Shown here one piece after another: positions 42,972 to 53,868 of a stretch of 64,000 nt of DNA. Below the pieces are notes generated by a model. That model ran no database searches. It had not been told where the DNA came from and saw only the letters and a program-made list of their open reading frames with translations. The DNA is from Ascarosepion bandense (lineage: Eukaryota > Mollusca > Cephalopoda > Sepiida > Sepiidae). The stretch covers positions 1,727,501-1,791,500 of the forward strand of contig JBBBDQ010001294.1 in NCBI GenBank assembly GCA_037127315.1, read 5' to 3'. Position numbers and translations under genes: made by a program. Within the stretch, counting starts at the first letter, position 1. Each line of letters starts with the position of its first letter.

Positions 42972-43360
42972 TTTTTGCCTCTGCCTTAAAGTATTGCATT
43001 CGGTCGAGTTTGTCTGTCTGTTTCTCTGTCTGTGGTCAAGATATTCAGGAATGATTAGCTTCATGACTGGCACGATCTGCCTAGATTATTTTTCCGTTTT
43101 TTTTTATTTACTAATATTTTTCGTACGTTTCACATGCCAAATACTGAATTATTTTCCTTAGATTACTTTACTTCATTGCATTTTTTGAACACAGTATTTT
43201 TCCACGATAGATTTAATATTTATTACCTAAAAGCAAAAAAAAAAAAAAAAGATGTCGAAAAAGAGCGGCCGAATTTATCGCAATTGTTCTCATTTTAATA
43301 ATAATCTTTTGCTAATTTCTAAGATGATATCAGTTTTGCCTTGGCGGAGGTTTGCTGTTT
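42972..43360. repeat. TIR-like interspersed repeat (CCTCTGCCTTAA / TTGGCGGAGG)
   Basis: Starts TTTGCCTCTGCCTTAAAG, then TTTGTCTGTCTGTTTCTCTGTC and a GATATTCAGG motif; ends CCTTGGCGGAGGTTTGC. This resembles a repeat common in marine invertebrates and fish, recognised only from memory. A second end (ATGGCGGAGGTTTGC) is at about 44364. Confidence 0.45.
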
Positions 43361-43489
43361 TTGACAGCTTTTGTTTAGTTTTACTACATTGAGGTCTTTC
43401 TATAGTTTGAAAGAAATGTTTGTATTCATTGAAACATAGTTTAATAGTATTTACATGATTCGGACTATTGTCCTCATCATGAAAAATGT

Positions 43490-44035
43490 TCTTACAGAGG
43501 ACGGAAATTGTGACACTAAGATCCGAAGGCGAATTGGCATGGCCAAGGATACATTCCAGAAACTAAGTAGAGTATTAAGAAACAGGAAAATTTCGCTGGA
43601 AACAAAGAAGAGAGTATTGGATTGATATGTGATGTTTGTTTTTCAATATAGCCAATCTCCTCGAAGACCAAGGAGAATCTTGAAGCAAATGAAATGTGAT
43701 TCTGCAAAAGGATGCTGACGATACCGTGGATTGAGCATGCGAGCAACGATGAAGTTTTAGAGAGGATGGAAATGAAAGAGAAACTAATATTTAACATTTC
43801 TGGGACATGTAATGAGGAAGGAGGACTTGGAGAATCTGATACTCACAGGTCAGATTGAGGGAAAGAGAGACAGGAAAAAGAATGCGTTACATACTTGAGT
43901 TTGAGAAAATGGATGGTAGAGCGGGGTTTGGGAGGGGTAACAGGAGAAGGCGTGTTAAGAAGTACTAGGGATAGGGAAATGTGGAAGGCCATGATCATCT
44001 ACGCCCTGAAGGAACACGGCACATAGAAGAAGAAG
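43490..44035 (+). pseudogene. LINE-B RT C-terminal region
   Basis: Encodes KIRRRIGMAKDTFQKLSRVL, RNRKISLETKKRVLD, later KGCGTY-LEKMDGRAG region and YALKEHGT, then (GAA)n. Frameshifts occur between about 43630 and 43830. Confidence 0.8.
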
Positions 44036-44062
44036 AAGAAGAAGAAGAAGAAGAAGAAGAAG

Positions 44063-44092
<30 letters not shown>
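44026..44092. repeat. (GAA)n microsatellite at the LINE-B 3' end
   Basis: About 22 GAA units starting within the LINE-B terminal sequence GGCACATAGAAGAAG. At 19165 and 45175 the same LINE end carries only 3-4 units. Confidence 0.95.
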
Positions 44093-44093
<1 letters not shown>

Positions 44094-44215
44094 TGCTCGC
44101 CTTCATGACAATGCAAAGTTGCATATAGCAAGAATAACATGAACAAATTGTTGAAACATTATTGGTCTGTTCTACGCCATCTACCATATTCACCTGGCCT
44201 TGAACCAACCGTTTA
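44093..44215 (+). pseudogene. Mariner transposase fragment
   Basis: The plus frame reads LHDNAKLHIARIT and then loosely LFYAIYHIHLALN, the degenerate form of the HxDNARPH(V/I)A...PYSPDLAP stretch around the second and third catalytic residues. It begins right after (GAA)n. Confidence 0.6.
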
Positions 44216-44648
44216 TTTTTTGATCGCTGTAAAACGCTTTGACGTGGGTGTGTTGATTACGAAATGATAACTCCCTTTGTCCGCTCCCTTTCAAATTCGG
44301 GCAAGTCTAAGAAAAAAAAAGGGAAAGAAATTCTCGAGCATATGTGAAACTTTCTTTGGATCAATGGCGGAGGTTTGCTTTACTGAAAATAGCTGTTGAA
44401 TTAAGAAAAAAAAGAAAAGAATATAAGCGATCTTAGGCGAAATCCCGTTTCGCATAAAATAAGAAATAATTTACGTCAACAGCAGAAGACTACCTGAAAT
44501 CATGTGAAAAAGTTTTATTTTTGTTCACGGGTCCAGAATTCAGATTTTAGCCAATGTCAAATTACTCGCTAATTATATTATAGGCCTTAACCTAGCACTT
44601 AACACTTCAAACAGCTTTACTTCAAGAATCAAAGAAAGCTAAGTTTTT

Positions 44649-44650
<2 letters not shown>
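44216..44650. other. No clear feature
   Basis: AT-rich. Near 44364 a single GGCGGAGGTTTGC motif matches the repeat end at 43340. Otherwise unremarkable. Confidence 0.4.

Positions 44651-44652
<2 letters not shown>

Positions 44653-44709
<57 letters not shown>
44653..44709. repeat. (CT)n microsatellite
   Basis: CT dinucleotides interrupted once by TTCT and once by AT. Confidence 0.97.
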
Positions 44710-44712
<3 letters not shown>

Positions 44713-44789
44713 TCATCTACTTTGGCACGTATATCCCTTCTGTAAACAACGAACTCTCTTACCTTTGTTTTAAACATTTTTAATGCTGG

Positions 44790-45178
44790 ACGTTATCATC
44801 AAAGATGAAGGAAAAACTTGAAGCAGCTGAAATGTGGTTCTACGGAAGGATGCTGCAGATGTCATGAATCGAGCATGTGAGCAATGACAAGGTTTTGGAA
44901 AGGATGGAAACGAAAAGAAGATTAATACTGAGCATCAGGAAGAGACAGCTAAAGTTCCTGGGACACGCAATGAGGAAGGAGGGCTTGGAGAACCTGATAA
45001 TAACAGGCCAGATAGAGGAAAAAAGAGACAGGGGAAAGCAGCAGATAACATATTTGAAGGGCCTGAGCAGGTGGTTGGCAGAACGGGGGTTGCGTGGTGT
45101 AACAGGAGAAAGCGTTAGGGATAGGGAGAAGTTGAAAGCCATGATCGCTTACGTCCTGAAAAGACATGGCACATAGAA
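44790..45178 (+). pseudogene. LINE-B C terminus, best-preserved copy
   Basis: A 99-codon plus frame encodes SNDKVLERMETKRRLILSI, RKRQLKFLGHAMRKEGLEN, LIITGQIEEKRDRGK, LSRWLAERGLRGVTGES and AYVLKRHGT, then a stop in ACATAG and GAAGAAGAAG. The RT active site is outside (truncated). Confidence 0.85.
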
Positions 45179-45531
45179 GAAGAAGAATATTATTGTATAT
45201 GTCAGATCATTATCTTATATATCAGATCATTTAATCTGGTGTATGTACATTTCCTCTTTATGACAGTAATTTGAAACCATGGAGTTTAGAAATTTCTGAT
45301 TTATTTTCCTGAAACGATCTTCAAGTTTGTAAATTCCTAAATACATTGCTTATCTTGTTTTGTTAAGAATATCTTCGTGTTTCCTAGTCATTATCTGCCT
45401 CCATTAACCTCTTGCTGCGGGTAAATCAATTGTTCATTTTACGCCCGCTCCACTATAGAGGGAAACTCTCTAACGGCAACCAGATTCAAGTCTTCGTAGA
45501 AACCACCTTTAACATCACAATTTGCGGCATC

Positions 45532-45595
45532 TTTGGGCGCCTCGATGTGGTGTAATGGTTAGCAAGCTTGTCACGCTAGAATCATTATAAATAAT
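45532..45595 (+). mobile_element. tRNA-derived SINE head fragment
   Basis: GGGCGCCTCGATGTGGTGTA-ATGGTTAGCAAGC matches 40130-40165. Truncated after the anticodon-like region, followed by AT-rich ATTATAAATA repeats (45575-45680). Confidence 0.65.
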
Positions 45596-45939
45596 GTTAA
45601 TAATTATAAATATTATAAATAAATGGTATGAATATTATAAAATAATATAAAATAAATGAAATATAGAATATATATAATATATAAAATGTGTAAAGAGAAA
45701 AGTCACAGCAAATATTTCAGTAAATAAGACATATTTCGACAAGAGGTTTCAATCAGAAGTATGCACATTTTTAAAAATGTTCGCCCAGTACAAGGCCTAA
45801 GTGCCACTCAAGATAGATGGGTTACTGTTTGGAGTTGTATTAGCGTAATAAAAGGCAAGATAAAAAGAAATATTGACTTGAAAAGGTCAAGATATAATTA
45901 GAGTTCAGGCGGAGACGTTAGAAGTATATTTTAGAAGGG

Positions 45940-46415
45940 ACAGAAAGCTCATTCTTAAACATGAGCTAGAAGAATAAATGTCCACTCTTGTTTAAAAGAG
46001 TGGGGATGGGTGTGAACCAGACGATAGGCAAAACCTTGGGAGAGGGACAAATAATTACAGAATACAATTTTCAGGTGGAGTCATCAGAATTACAGAGTTG
46101 AAAGAAGCGGACACGCAATCCTAAAAAAAACAAAAAAAAAAACAAGGGATAAAGCTCTACTATTGTTCAAAGAACCAGGGAGGAGTGTGAACCAGGTGAG
46201 AGGCAAACCTATCTCCTCCTATTGGGAGAGGAAAAATTAATTACAGAATAAAATTTTACGGGTGGAGTCGTCGGAATTACGGAGTTGAAGTAACCGAAAG
46301 TCCAATCCTAAGCCGGAAACAAGGAATAAACTATAACTCCGGTTCAGAAAACTGGGGAGGACTGTGAACCGAGTGATATGGCTTGTTTTGGCGTAAACTA
46401 GTCGATCCAATAATA
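45940..46415. repeat. TR160-related tandem array x3 (diverged)
   Basis: (G/C)TGTGAACC(A/G) begins at 46010, 46185 and 46363 (periods 175 and 178). Units share GGGAGAGG, AATTACAGAAT, GGTGGAGTC(A/G)TC and CAATCCTAA...AACAAGG with the arrays at 13830 and 29740, but are older and longer. 46416-47289 shows no feature. Confidence 0.7.
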
Positions 46416-47289
46416 TATAAAAAAAAGTGAAAAATGTCCCTGGGATGCAATCAACCAGGTACTGAAAAGCTTACAAGTATGTAATTCACAGCAAAGAGTT
46501 ATAAGTTTCGAGTATTTGACGGAAGATTAGCAAATTCGTTCAGCTTTTTGAGTTGATCGGTTTCTTTCGTTACAGCAAATAAAGCTAACTCGAGATACCG
46601 AGAAAGTAGAACATAAAACGGGAATATCGGAATGCAATAATGCTTCTGCTGATAGGCTAACTGAAGCAGCAGCTGTTAATTGCAGTTTAGCTTTCTGAAT
46701 AATTTAACTACCTCCAATATTGCAACGAGGAAGTCTTTCCAGAGTTTTTCGGCGTACGTAATTAAGCTGCCAATTTTTTTTCCATTTTTCTGTGAGTAAG
46801 AAGGTCTGGTTGGAGATGCGTATTAGGGAAATGAATGAAGAGACAATGGCAAATCAAGCCTGTTCAATTAGCCAACGTTGTTTTTTTTCTTAGTATTCTT
46901 TGCTTCATAAGACAAAACATGTCTTGGCAGAGTGTAACTTAATATTGCAGAGACCAATTTCTCACTTTACTGTGGTGACTTTGTGTTTGTTTTTTTGCCA
47001 TTTTTTTACTTATTTATTTGTACAATATGGTGAAAATATCTAGAATACTTTTTTCTTTCATTAAAGAAACAATAAATAAAATAGGGAAGAGGGTAGATAT
47101 ATACGTATGAAAAAAGAGCACTTTTAAAGAAAGTGGGATGCAGATAATAAGAAAGAAATACTTATAATGGGGGAAAGAAACTGAGATGTAGATGGGAGCA
47201 GCAAGCAAGTGAGAAATATATAGGCACTGGAAAATGAATAAATTAAGAGGGGAAAAAAGGAAGGAAAAATAGAAAAAAATAAGAAATGA

Positions 47290-48135
47290 TAATGACAATA
47301 TTAGCAGTTTCTTTTCAAGGAAAGTTTCATCATTCATTTTTCGAGAAGCCAGTGCTACTATTGATTGACAGTTATATAATCATCCTCTTAAAAAGAAAAA
47401 TCAGGAAAATAGTTTCTCAGATACAATAAACGTTATCGCTCTTTCCGGTATTGATGGAGGTTTCCTTCCGAACCTTTTGTTTGGAGTAGTGTGAAATGTC
47501 AATATTTTTATTATGACATGATTTTCTCTTCGCGTTACATGTGATGTCCATTTTAGTCATTACTACTGTTGAAAGTCCCAAAGTTACTTGGTGAAATTCT
47601 TTGTTTGATGTTATTTAGCACTAGTCTACAAAATTCAAAGAAAAGTGGTCTTCACCAAAACCTTCAGGGTTAACTTTCCCACATTAATAAAAATAATTAA
47701 AATTAAAATAAGTTAAAATATATCCTTTTTATTAGTGTATAAAGAAACATTCAGCATTCATTTCCGAGTAGCTTGTACAAAATAGGTTTCTCAAGTCTAG
47801 TAACTGTTATCGCTCTTTTCAGTGTTGACGGAGGTTTCCTTACTCACATTTTCTTTGGAGTCGTGTTGAACATCAAAACTTTCAATATGACATTACTTTC
47901 TTTTCGCATTACATATCCATTTTAGTTGTTGCTATTGCTGGAAGTCCTAAAGTGATATGGTTTCTATTATTTAGTCCAATTCTTTGGGATTCTATGGCAC
48001 CAGTCTACAAGATTCGAATAATTATGATCTTCCACAAGACCCAGAGCCTTCACTCGTTCAAATACATGTTTAATCATTAATCTTAGAAAGCGGTCTGGTA
48101 CTGAAAATAATTTAGATATTTTTGAACGAGACTGG
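47290..48135 (+). repeat. Interspersed repeat R2, two tandem copies
   Basis: Blocks TTATCGCTCTTTCCGG-TATTGATGGAGGTTTCC and TTATCGCTCTTTTCAG-TGTTGACGGAGGTTTCC, then ATGACATGATTTTCTCTTCGCG / ATGACATTACTTTCTTTTCGCA, are about 374 bp apart. The second copy runs through TATTTTTGAACGAGACTGGC (48117), as in R2 at 41985. Confidence 0.75.
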
Positions 48136-48415
48136 CACCATGTATGAAATTCTTGATCGAGTTCTCAGGTTAAATTTTGCGCTGTCGGACGAAACAACCT
48201 CTAGCACACCGTATTCTATGAAAACTATAAAAATAAGCGCGATATGTAAAAGAAAAACTCGATAAAAATAAAGACTATAATATTCTCAGCATAGCTTAGT
48301 TTGGCATAAGGCCGCAAATGTGAAACACACAATGAAGGTCAAAATATGTAGTCAATGGTAATGGTCAATCAGGATAGCTCTCTAAATTTTAGCGCACACT
48401 AAGGCCTCTTTGGAT

Positions 48416-48719
48416 GTGCATTGTGGTACAGTGGATATCGGCTCGGAACGAGAAGCCGGGGAGCCGAGTTCGAATTCCAGTTGAATCCATTGTATTCACT
48501 TACGCACAAATACCCTTGGGAAAGGTATTAATCCGTCTCTTCCTTCCAGTTATGGGTTAAATAGCAGGACAGATTGGGTTCTATAGCCTTGGTCGGCAAC
48601 CAGTCTACCGCAGAAAGCAATGGCAACCTACTGCGGGATAATCTTCTGCCCAGTCAATCATGTCTCTTTCGAGCCATGATCGCTTAAGCGTGTATCACGT
48701 ATGGCACTTAACTGACTGA
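48416..48719 (+). mobile_element. SINE-A copy, full length
   Basis: From GTGCATTGTGGTACAGTGG (A box) and GAGTTCGAATTCC (B box) to CACTTAACTGACTGA. AAGGCCTCTTT upstream and AAGGTCCCTTT downstream look like an imperfect 11-bp TSD. Confidence 0.92.
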
Positions 48720-48787
48720 AGGTCCCTTTAATATTCATCAGCTTAATTTTTAAACAAGACTGGAGCGTTCAGCAAAAATCTAAATTA

Positions 48788-49065
48788 GTCAGTCAATTAA
48801 ATCCCATACGTGATACACGCTTGGGCGATCATGTCCCGAAAGAGACATGACTGACTGGGCGGAGCGTTATCTCGCAGTAGATTATCATTACTTTTTGAGG
48901 TAGACTGGTTGCCAGAAACCCATCCGTCCTGTTATTTAACTCATAACTGGAGAGAAGAGACCTTTCCCAATGGTATTTGCGCGTGAGTGAATGCAAGGAA
49001 TTCAAGTGGAATTCCAACTCGGTTTCTCGTTCCGAACCGATAGCCAGTGCACCACAACGCACATC
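48788..49065 (-). mobile_element. SINE-A copy, inverted relative to its neighbour
   Basis: GTCAGTCAATTAAATCCCATACG through the head CACTGGCTATCGG equivalent (CCGATAGCCAGTGCACCACAACGC). It faces 48416-48719 with a ~70-bp loop. Confidence 0.85.
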
Positions 49066-49349
49066 CTAACTCGCTAATCATTAAAAATGGTCAACGAGAC
49101 TAACTAGTTAACGATTACCATTGAGCCTGGGATTATGAGGCTGGTGGTCACTCTACGACAAGGTCAACACTGAATTGAAAACCGCGGAGAAGATAACGTG
49201 TAACTCCTCTGCTATAATTCTTCGGTTAGACTGGTGTGGAGTAGGAGGCGACCGGAGCAATAGCAGACACGCATTTCTTCCTTCTCCCGATTCTCTGATC
49301 GACCAGGAAAAAACGATCTTATTTTAAGATTTCCGAATTTCAACCGATT

Positions 49350-50545
49350 CCGTCATCTTTGTCCAGATGCATTTGTTTATCGTTTTGCACATTATTATTG
49401 TTTTTTTGGCCAACTGTTTTGACGTCATTACATTCCTCTGCCATTGCTTAATATTCCCTGTCTAACCGAATTAATTCTGTGAGTCACAGATGCGTCATCT
49501 TAATTTCTTCAATAGAAACCTGGTCTCTGCATTCCTGATTTTCCAAAATATTTATTTAATGTAAATAAACTTTTGTTTTATATTTCCTGACCTTGAGAAT
49601 AGCTGTCTTGACGCAAACACAATTTCGTTTGTCACTTGTCTCTGCATTGCTGATTCCAAAATAATATATTTTAAGTTAAACACACTTTTTATTTGCCAGT
49701 CTGCATTCCTCTATTAAATAATATTCGTTTAATGTAAATACACTCTGAGCAAAATTATATCCTGTAGATCACAGAATATATACCAAAATAGAACCCTGAA
49801 GAAGTTGGCATTGATTTCATGGGCTTCCAATGACTGACCATTAACAATAACCTACAAGGACCTACCTATTAAGGAAGGAATTGATAAGTGAAAAGGTTTT
49901 CATACACATATACACATATGAGGGAGTAACTGGCTGGAGTTGTCTTCTCTTCCTTGCATTCTCTCCAAGTCCTTTCTGTCCTCTGATCTCTGATCCAGAC
50001 TCAATCTTATATAAGCTGAAATACATTGACTTTCACTTAATTGCATCATCTTTGTCCAAAGCCATTTGTTTATTATTTTCGCATTATTATTATTTTTGGG
50101 CCAGCTGCTTTGACATCATTACGTTCCTCTGTCATTGTTTAATAGTTCTTGTTTTGCCAAATTAATTCTGTGGGTCACAGATGCGTCATCTTAATTCTTG
50201 TCTTTTCATGTTTTATATTCTTTGACCTTAAACACAGCTGTTCACAAAAATACAACTACATTCCTTTAATGCAGACCTGGTATCTTCATTCTTGATTTTC
50301 AAAAATAATATTTATTTAATGTAAATACATTTTGTTTTATATTTCCTGACTTTCAGAATAGCTGTCTTGACGCAAACACAATTTCGTTTGTCACTTGTCT
50401 CTGCATTGCTGATTCCAAAATAATATATTTTAAGGTAAACACACTTTTTATTTGCCAGTCTGCATTCCTCTATTAAATAATATTCGTTTAATGTAAATAC
50501 GTTTATGAGTGAAATTATATCCTGTGGGTGACGGAATATATATAA
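49350..50545. repeat. Large direct duplication (~760-bp offset)
   Basis: AGCTGTCTTGACGCAAACACAATTTCG...TTTGCCAGTCTGCATTCC at 49601-49742 and 50360-50502 is nearly identical. Flanking parts (CATCTTTGTCCA(G/A), TTTGACGTCATTAC, AGTCACAGATGCGTCATCTTAAT) also recur, with more differences. Sub-repeats of about 85-110 bp (GCATT(C/G)CTGATT...AATATTTATTTAATGTAAATA) occur inside. The difference in identity suggests partial homogenisation. Confidence 0.85.
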
Positions 50546-50549
50546 AAAA

Positions 50550-50790
50550 AATGTGTTTCCTTTTTATTCCAATTTCCTTCAAACTTCGTCGTTGCTTACC
50601 TGTTCTGTACATGGTATTCTCAGGATTCATTTGTAGAACCATATTTCTGTTACTCCAAACGTTCTTTTCATATGTGCAGAGATTGTCCAGCATTCACCGC
50701 AATATAGCAGGACTGATACTGCACAACAGTCCAGTCCTCTTTTCTTTGTTTCTTAAAATCATTCCCCGTTACTTAATAATTTGATTAACT
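50550..50790 (-). pseudogene. LINE-B fragment
   Basis: Minus strand: sequence matching the QMKEKLEA-EMWFYRRML region (GTAGAACCATATTTCTGTTACTCC; CCAGCATTCACCGCAATATAGCAGG). Corresponds to 55130-55200. Confidence 0.7.
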
Positions 50791-50939
50791 TTTGCAATTT
50801 ATCAATGGATTCAACCATAAGTTTTTAATTTTCCTTCCACATACAACTAAAACAACTTTACGATATATTACTTACGAAATATAAGGCAAAATGGCGAACA
50901 TAAACTTGAGTTAGAACAGAAAATAACATGTATCCAATA

Positions 50940-51052
50940 CTTATGCGTGTCACTATATATATATGATGAAACATTTCACTGTTGAAACAAACGCACCTTT
51001 GTCGTGGATATATATAGAAAAATGATGTACATGTTCTAAAATATAATTTATA

Positions 51053-51090
<38 letters not shown>

Positions 51091-51330
51091 TGTTTCATTA
51101 AAATACGAGTATCGATATAAAGTAAAAATTTCAATATGTCGGTTGTTTGTAAATCTCCAGAACTTTCCGTAACAGTGTCATATGCTTAACTTATATTGTT
51201 AAGATTCTGGTTGGCAACAATGAATCTGGCTAAAACTTCTCATTATAAGTACTGCACAGTTATTGCTTGAAATATTTCCACTAAGACTGCTCTCTTTCCA
51301 CTGCGCATGTCTAGAGATATCTCGCCTTAT
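50940..51330. other. AT-rich DNA with (TA)n; possible TIR-element end
   Basis: (TA)n at 51057-51090, then ACTGTTTCATTAAAATACGAGTATCG, which resembles the 3' arm at 20600-20649. No coding signal. Confidence 0.4.
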
Positions 51331-51345
51331 TCTTAGTACTTTAGG

Positions 51346-51568
51346 TTTGTGAATATCGGCTGAGAGCTGAGTTCGAATTCACGTTAAATTCGTTGCATTC
51401 ACTAATCCGCAAATACCCTTGGGGAAGACATTAATCCGTTACTTCTCGCTCCAACTATGAGTTAAACAGCAAAACATAGTGGGTTGTATAGCTTTGGTGG
51501 GGAACCAGTCTACCGCAGAAAGAAATGGCAATCTATCCCGGGAAAATTTTCTGCCTAGTCAGTCATGG
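51346..51568 (+). mobile_element. SINE-A copy, decayed and 3'-truncated
   Basis: GAATATCGGCTGAGAGC, GAGTTCGAATTCACG, the body and CCTAGTCAGTCATGGG. The final hairpin and terminus are missing. Confidence 0.75.
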
Positions 51569-51574
51569 GTTAAA

Positions 51575-52175
51575 CAGCAGAACTTTTTACACATAGCTGA
51601 GACTTTAACCTGTGCTACCACCCCGAGTCAGGGTGGACTTGAGAACAACAGCAATTAGAAGGTGGTTCCACGCTCCTCAATAATTTCCTGATCAGAGGTC
51701 TTGCTGGTGGATGTAGCTTATCATCTTAGCTAATGACATAAATGTTAACGCATTAGTTGCAAACTTTGGTTCGGGATTCTTTGGGGTTTGTGTTCTTTTC
51801 CTTAAATTTCTATATTTTATATTCTTAAGTTCTCTCATCCATCAATATTGTCTGGATAGCTATTTGTTAAGTTAGAAGTTTCGTTGGAGATTTGCATTTT
51901 GAAAATCTGCAGTAACAATAATTTACCAGTGAGAAAATCTACTGTTTATTTCTACAATCAATTGATCAATGACTTCTTGATGGTATCGGCCTGAATGTTT
52001 GGTCCCGTTCAGAAGCCCCTGAAAACCGTAGCACTGATCCGACAGCAAGACCTCTGATCGGAAAATTGGAGGTTTTGAGGAGAGTGGAACCATATCTTAA
52101 CTGCTGTTGTTCCCAGGTCTTCCCTGACCTGGGACTGTAGCACCTGTTAGCGTACCAGCTAATATATAAAAAAGA
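51575..52175. repeat. R1 repeats in inverted arrangement
   Basis: 51600-51720 reads GTGCTACCACCCCGAGTCAGG...AGAACAACAGCAATTAGAAGG...TCAGAGGTCTTGCTGGTGGAT. 52010-52165 is its inverse (ATCCGACAGCAAGACCTCTGATCGG...CTGCTGTTGTTCCCAGG...TGTAGCACCTGTTAGCG). Between them 51835-51990 carries CTGGATAGCTATTTGTTAA and AATCTGCAGTAACAATAATTTA, also at 53300 and 57175. Confidence 0.7.
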
Positions 52176-52334
52176 AAAGAAAGTAGAAAACAGCAAAACA
52201 AAACACTATGAAAGTATAAAAATACATTTTATAGTAAAAATACTAGCAATATATTTTCTATAAAAATATCGACAATAGATATTTATTGTAAAATTACAAA
52301 AAATTTTTAAACTTAAATAACCAGTAATAAGAAT

Positions 52335-52624
52335 GCGCTTTGTGGTGCAGTGGATATCGGCTCGGAACGAGAAATCGGGGAGCCGAGTTCGTATTCCAGT
52401 TGAATTTCCTGCATTCACGTACGCGCAAATACACTTGAGAAAGGTATTCCCTCCAGTTATGGGTTAAATGTCAGGACAGATTGGGTTCTATAGCCTTGGC
52501 TGGCAACCACTCTCCCACAGAAAGTAATGGCAACCTACTGCTGGATAATTTTCTGCCCAGTCAGCCATGTTTCTTTCGAGAAATGATCGCCCAAGCGTGT
52601 ATCACGAATGGCATTCAACTAACA
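52335..52624 (+). mobile_element. SINE-A copy, full length
   Basis: GCGCTTTGTGGTGCAGTGG, GAGTTCGTATTCC and body. It ends TGGCATTCAACTAACAGAG, a diverged terminus. A short deletion follows the ACTTGAGAAAGGTATT segment. Confidence 0.88.
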
Positions 52625-52684
52625 GAGCCAATAATAGATTTTATAACAAACAATACATTTTATCTGCATTTGAAAACATAAGAC

Positions 52685-53135
52685 TGCATTCAAAATATAT
52701 TTAGTTGAAGCCATAAAATTGTATTCAAAATATTTAGATGTGGGTATTAAATAATCCATAGAGGTTGATATACCGCTAAACAAAACCACCCAATCAAAGG
52801 GGGCGCATTTTCTTCATTAAGCTTTCTCAAATGCGCTGACCATAGAGTGAGTGTTTAAAATAAAATTAAAAATCAAGCATCTGTTTCAATCTTATCAGAA
52901 TTTGAGAAACAAATAAGAAATGATAATGTGAATATAAAGTAGGGGGTCAATGTTATATTACAGTCAATACATAAACCGATCCCTCACTTCGTGGTCACTG
53001 TAGTTTCTACTAAAAAATAGAAAGAAAGAAGTAATAAAAATGTTGTATTAAAATATTTAAATTTTGGTCTTAAATAACCCATAGGGGTGTTGATATGCCG
53101 CTAAATAAAATCAAGCAACCAATTTGGGAGAACAC
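52685..53135. repeat. R6 repeat pair
   Basis: TTAAATAA(T/C)CCATAG(A/G)GG...TTGATAT(A/G)CCGCTAAA(C/T) occurs near 52745 and 53070. More diverged copies are at 53955 and (inverted) 31284. R6 lies close to R1 at both 31 and 52 kb, so the two may be parts of one larger element. Confidence 0.65.
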
Positions 53136-53294
53136 TTACATGATATTAATCCATGTAATATTCTGTGATTTCTTAAAAAGTCAAACTGTATTCTAAAATC
53201 AACAAAACTATATAAACACACGTATCATCACCTCTCGTAATTTTGTCCACACAAACATGTATATGCGCAAATGCTTAGTATTGTCTCCCTAAAA

Positions 53295-53490
53295 CATTTT
53301 GATATCTGCAGTAACAATAATTTACAAGTGAGAAAATCGGCTGTTAATTTCTACAATCAATCGACTAATGACTTGTTGATAATATCGGCCTGATGAGCTG
53401 AACGTTTAGCCCCGTTCAGAAGTTCCTGAATACTATACCACAGATCCGACAGCAAGGCCGCTGATCGGAAAATTGGAGGTTTTGATGTTA
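53295..53490. repeat. R1 repeat copy
   Basis: ATCTGCAGTAACAATAATTTACAAGTGAGAAAATC through GATCCGACAGCAAGGCCGCTGATCGG and GGAGGTTTTGATG parallels 51905-52085 in the same orientation (about 1.4 kb away). Confidence 0.75.
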
Positions 53491-53540
53491 ATTTTTTCAT
53501 GAAGTAGGTATTTTCATGAAGGGTATTTTCTTGTCAATGT

Positions 53541-53586
53541 CACGTCAATGGTCTATGCTCCCAGGTGAGCATAGACCATTGACGTG
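53541..53586. repeat. Perfect 20-bp hairpin with 6-nt loop
   Basis: The arm 53541-53560 (CACGTCAATGGTCTATGCTC) is exactly complementary to 53567-53586. The loop is CCAGGT. Either a real hairpin or a fold-back duplication. Confidence 0.9.
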
Positions 53587-53689
53587 CCCTCGATATTGAC
53601 GAGATGGTCGTCGATGCTTCTGTAACTTGTCTTTTTACAGGTAGGGATATTAACCCCATGCAAACCTCTTTATCCTCCGGGCGAGTTAG

Positions 53690-53868
53690 ACTCGTCGGCA
53701 ACCAAATTTATAGAACACAATTTTTCCTCCTATTTAACTCATAGCTGGAGGATGAAGAGATGGATTTCCTAAGGTTATTTGCGCGTAAGTGAAAGCAATG
53801 AATTCAACTGGAATTCTAACTTTGCTTATTCCGAACCGACATGTACTGCACCACAAAGCACATCCAGT
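53690..53868 (-). mobile_element. SINE-A fragment, 3' end missing
   Basis: CTCGTCGGCAACCAAATTTATAGAACAC, AACTCATAGCTGGAGG, TTTGCGCGTAAGTGAAAGC and the head CCGACATGTACTGCACCACAAAGC. The region 3' of mid-body is lost. Confidence 0.75.

Noticed and set aside
48416..48490. Functional tRNA gene
   Set aside because: A and B boxes are present but there is no matching acceptor stem; it is the head of a repeated SINE.
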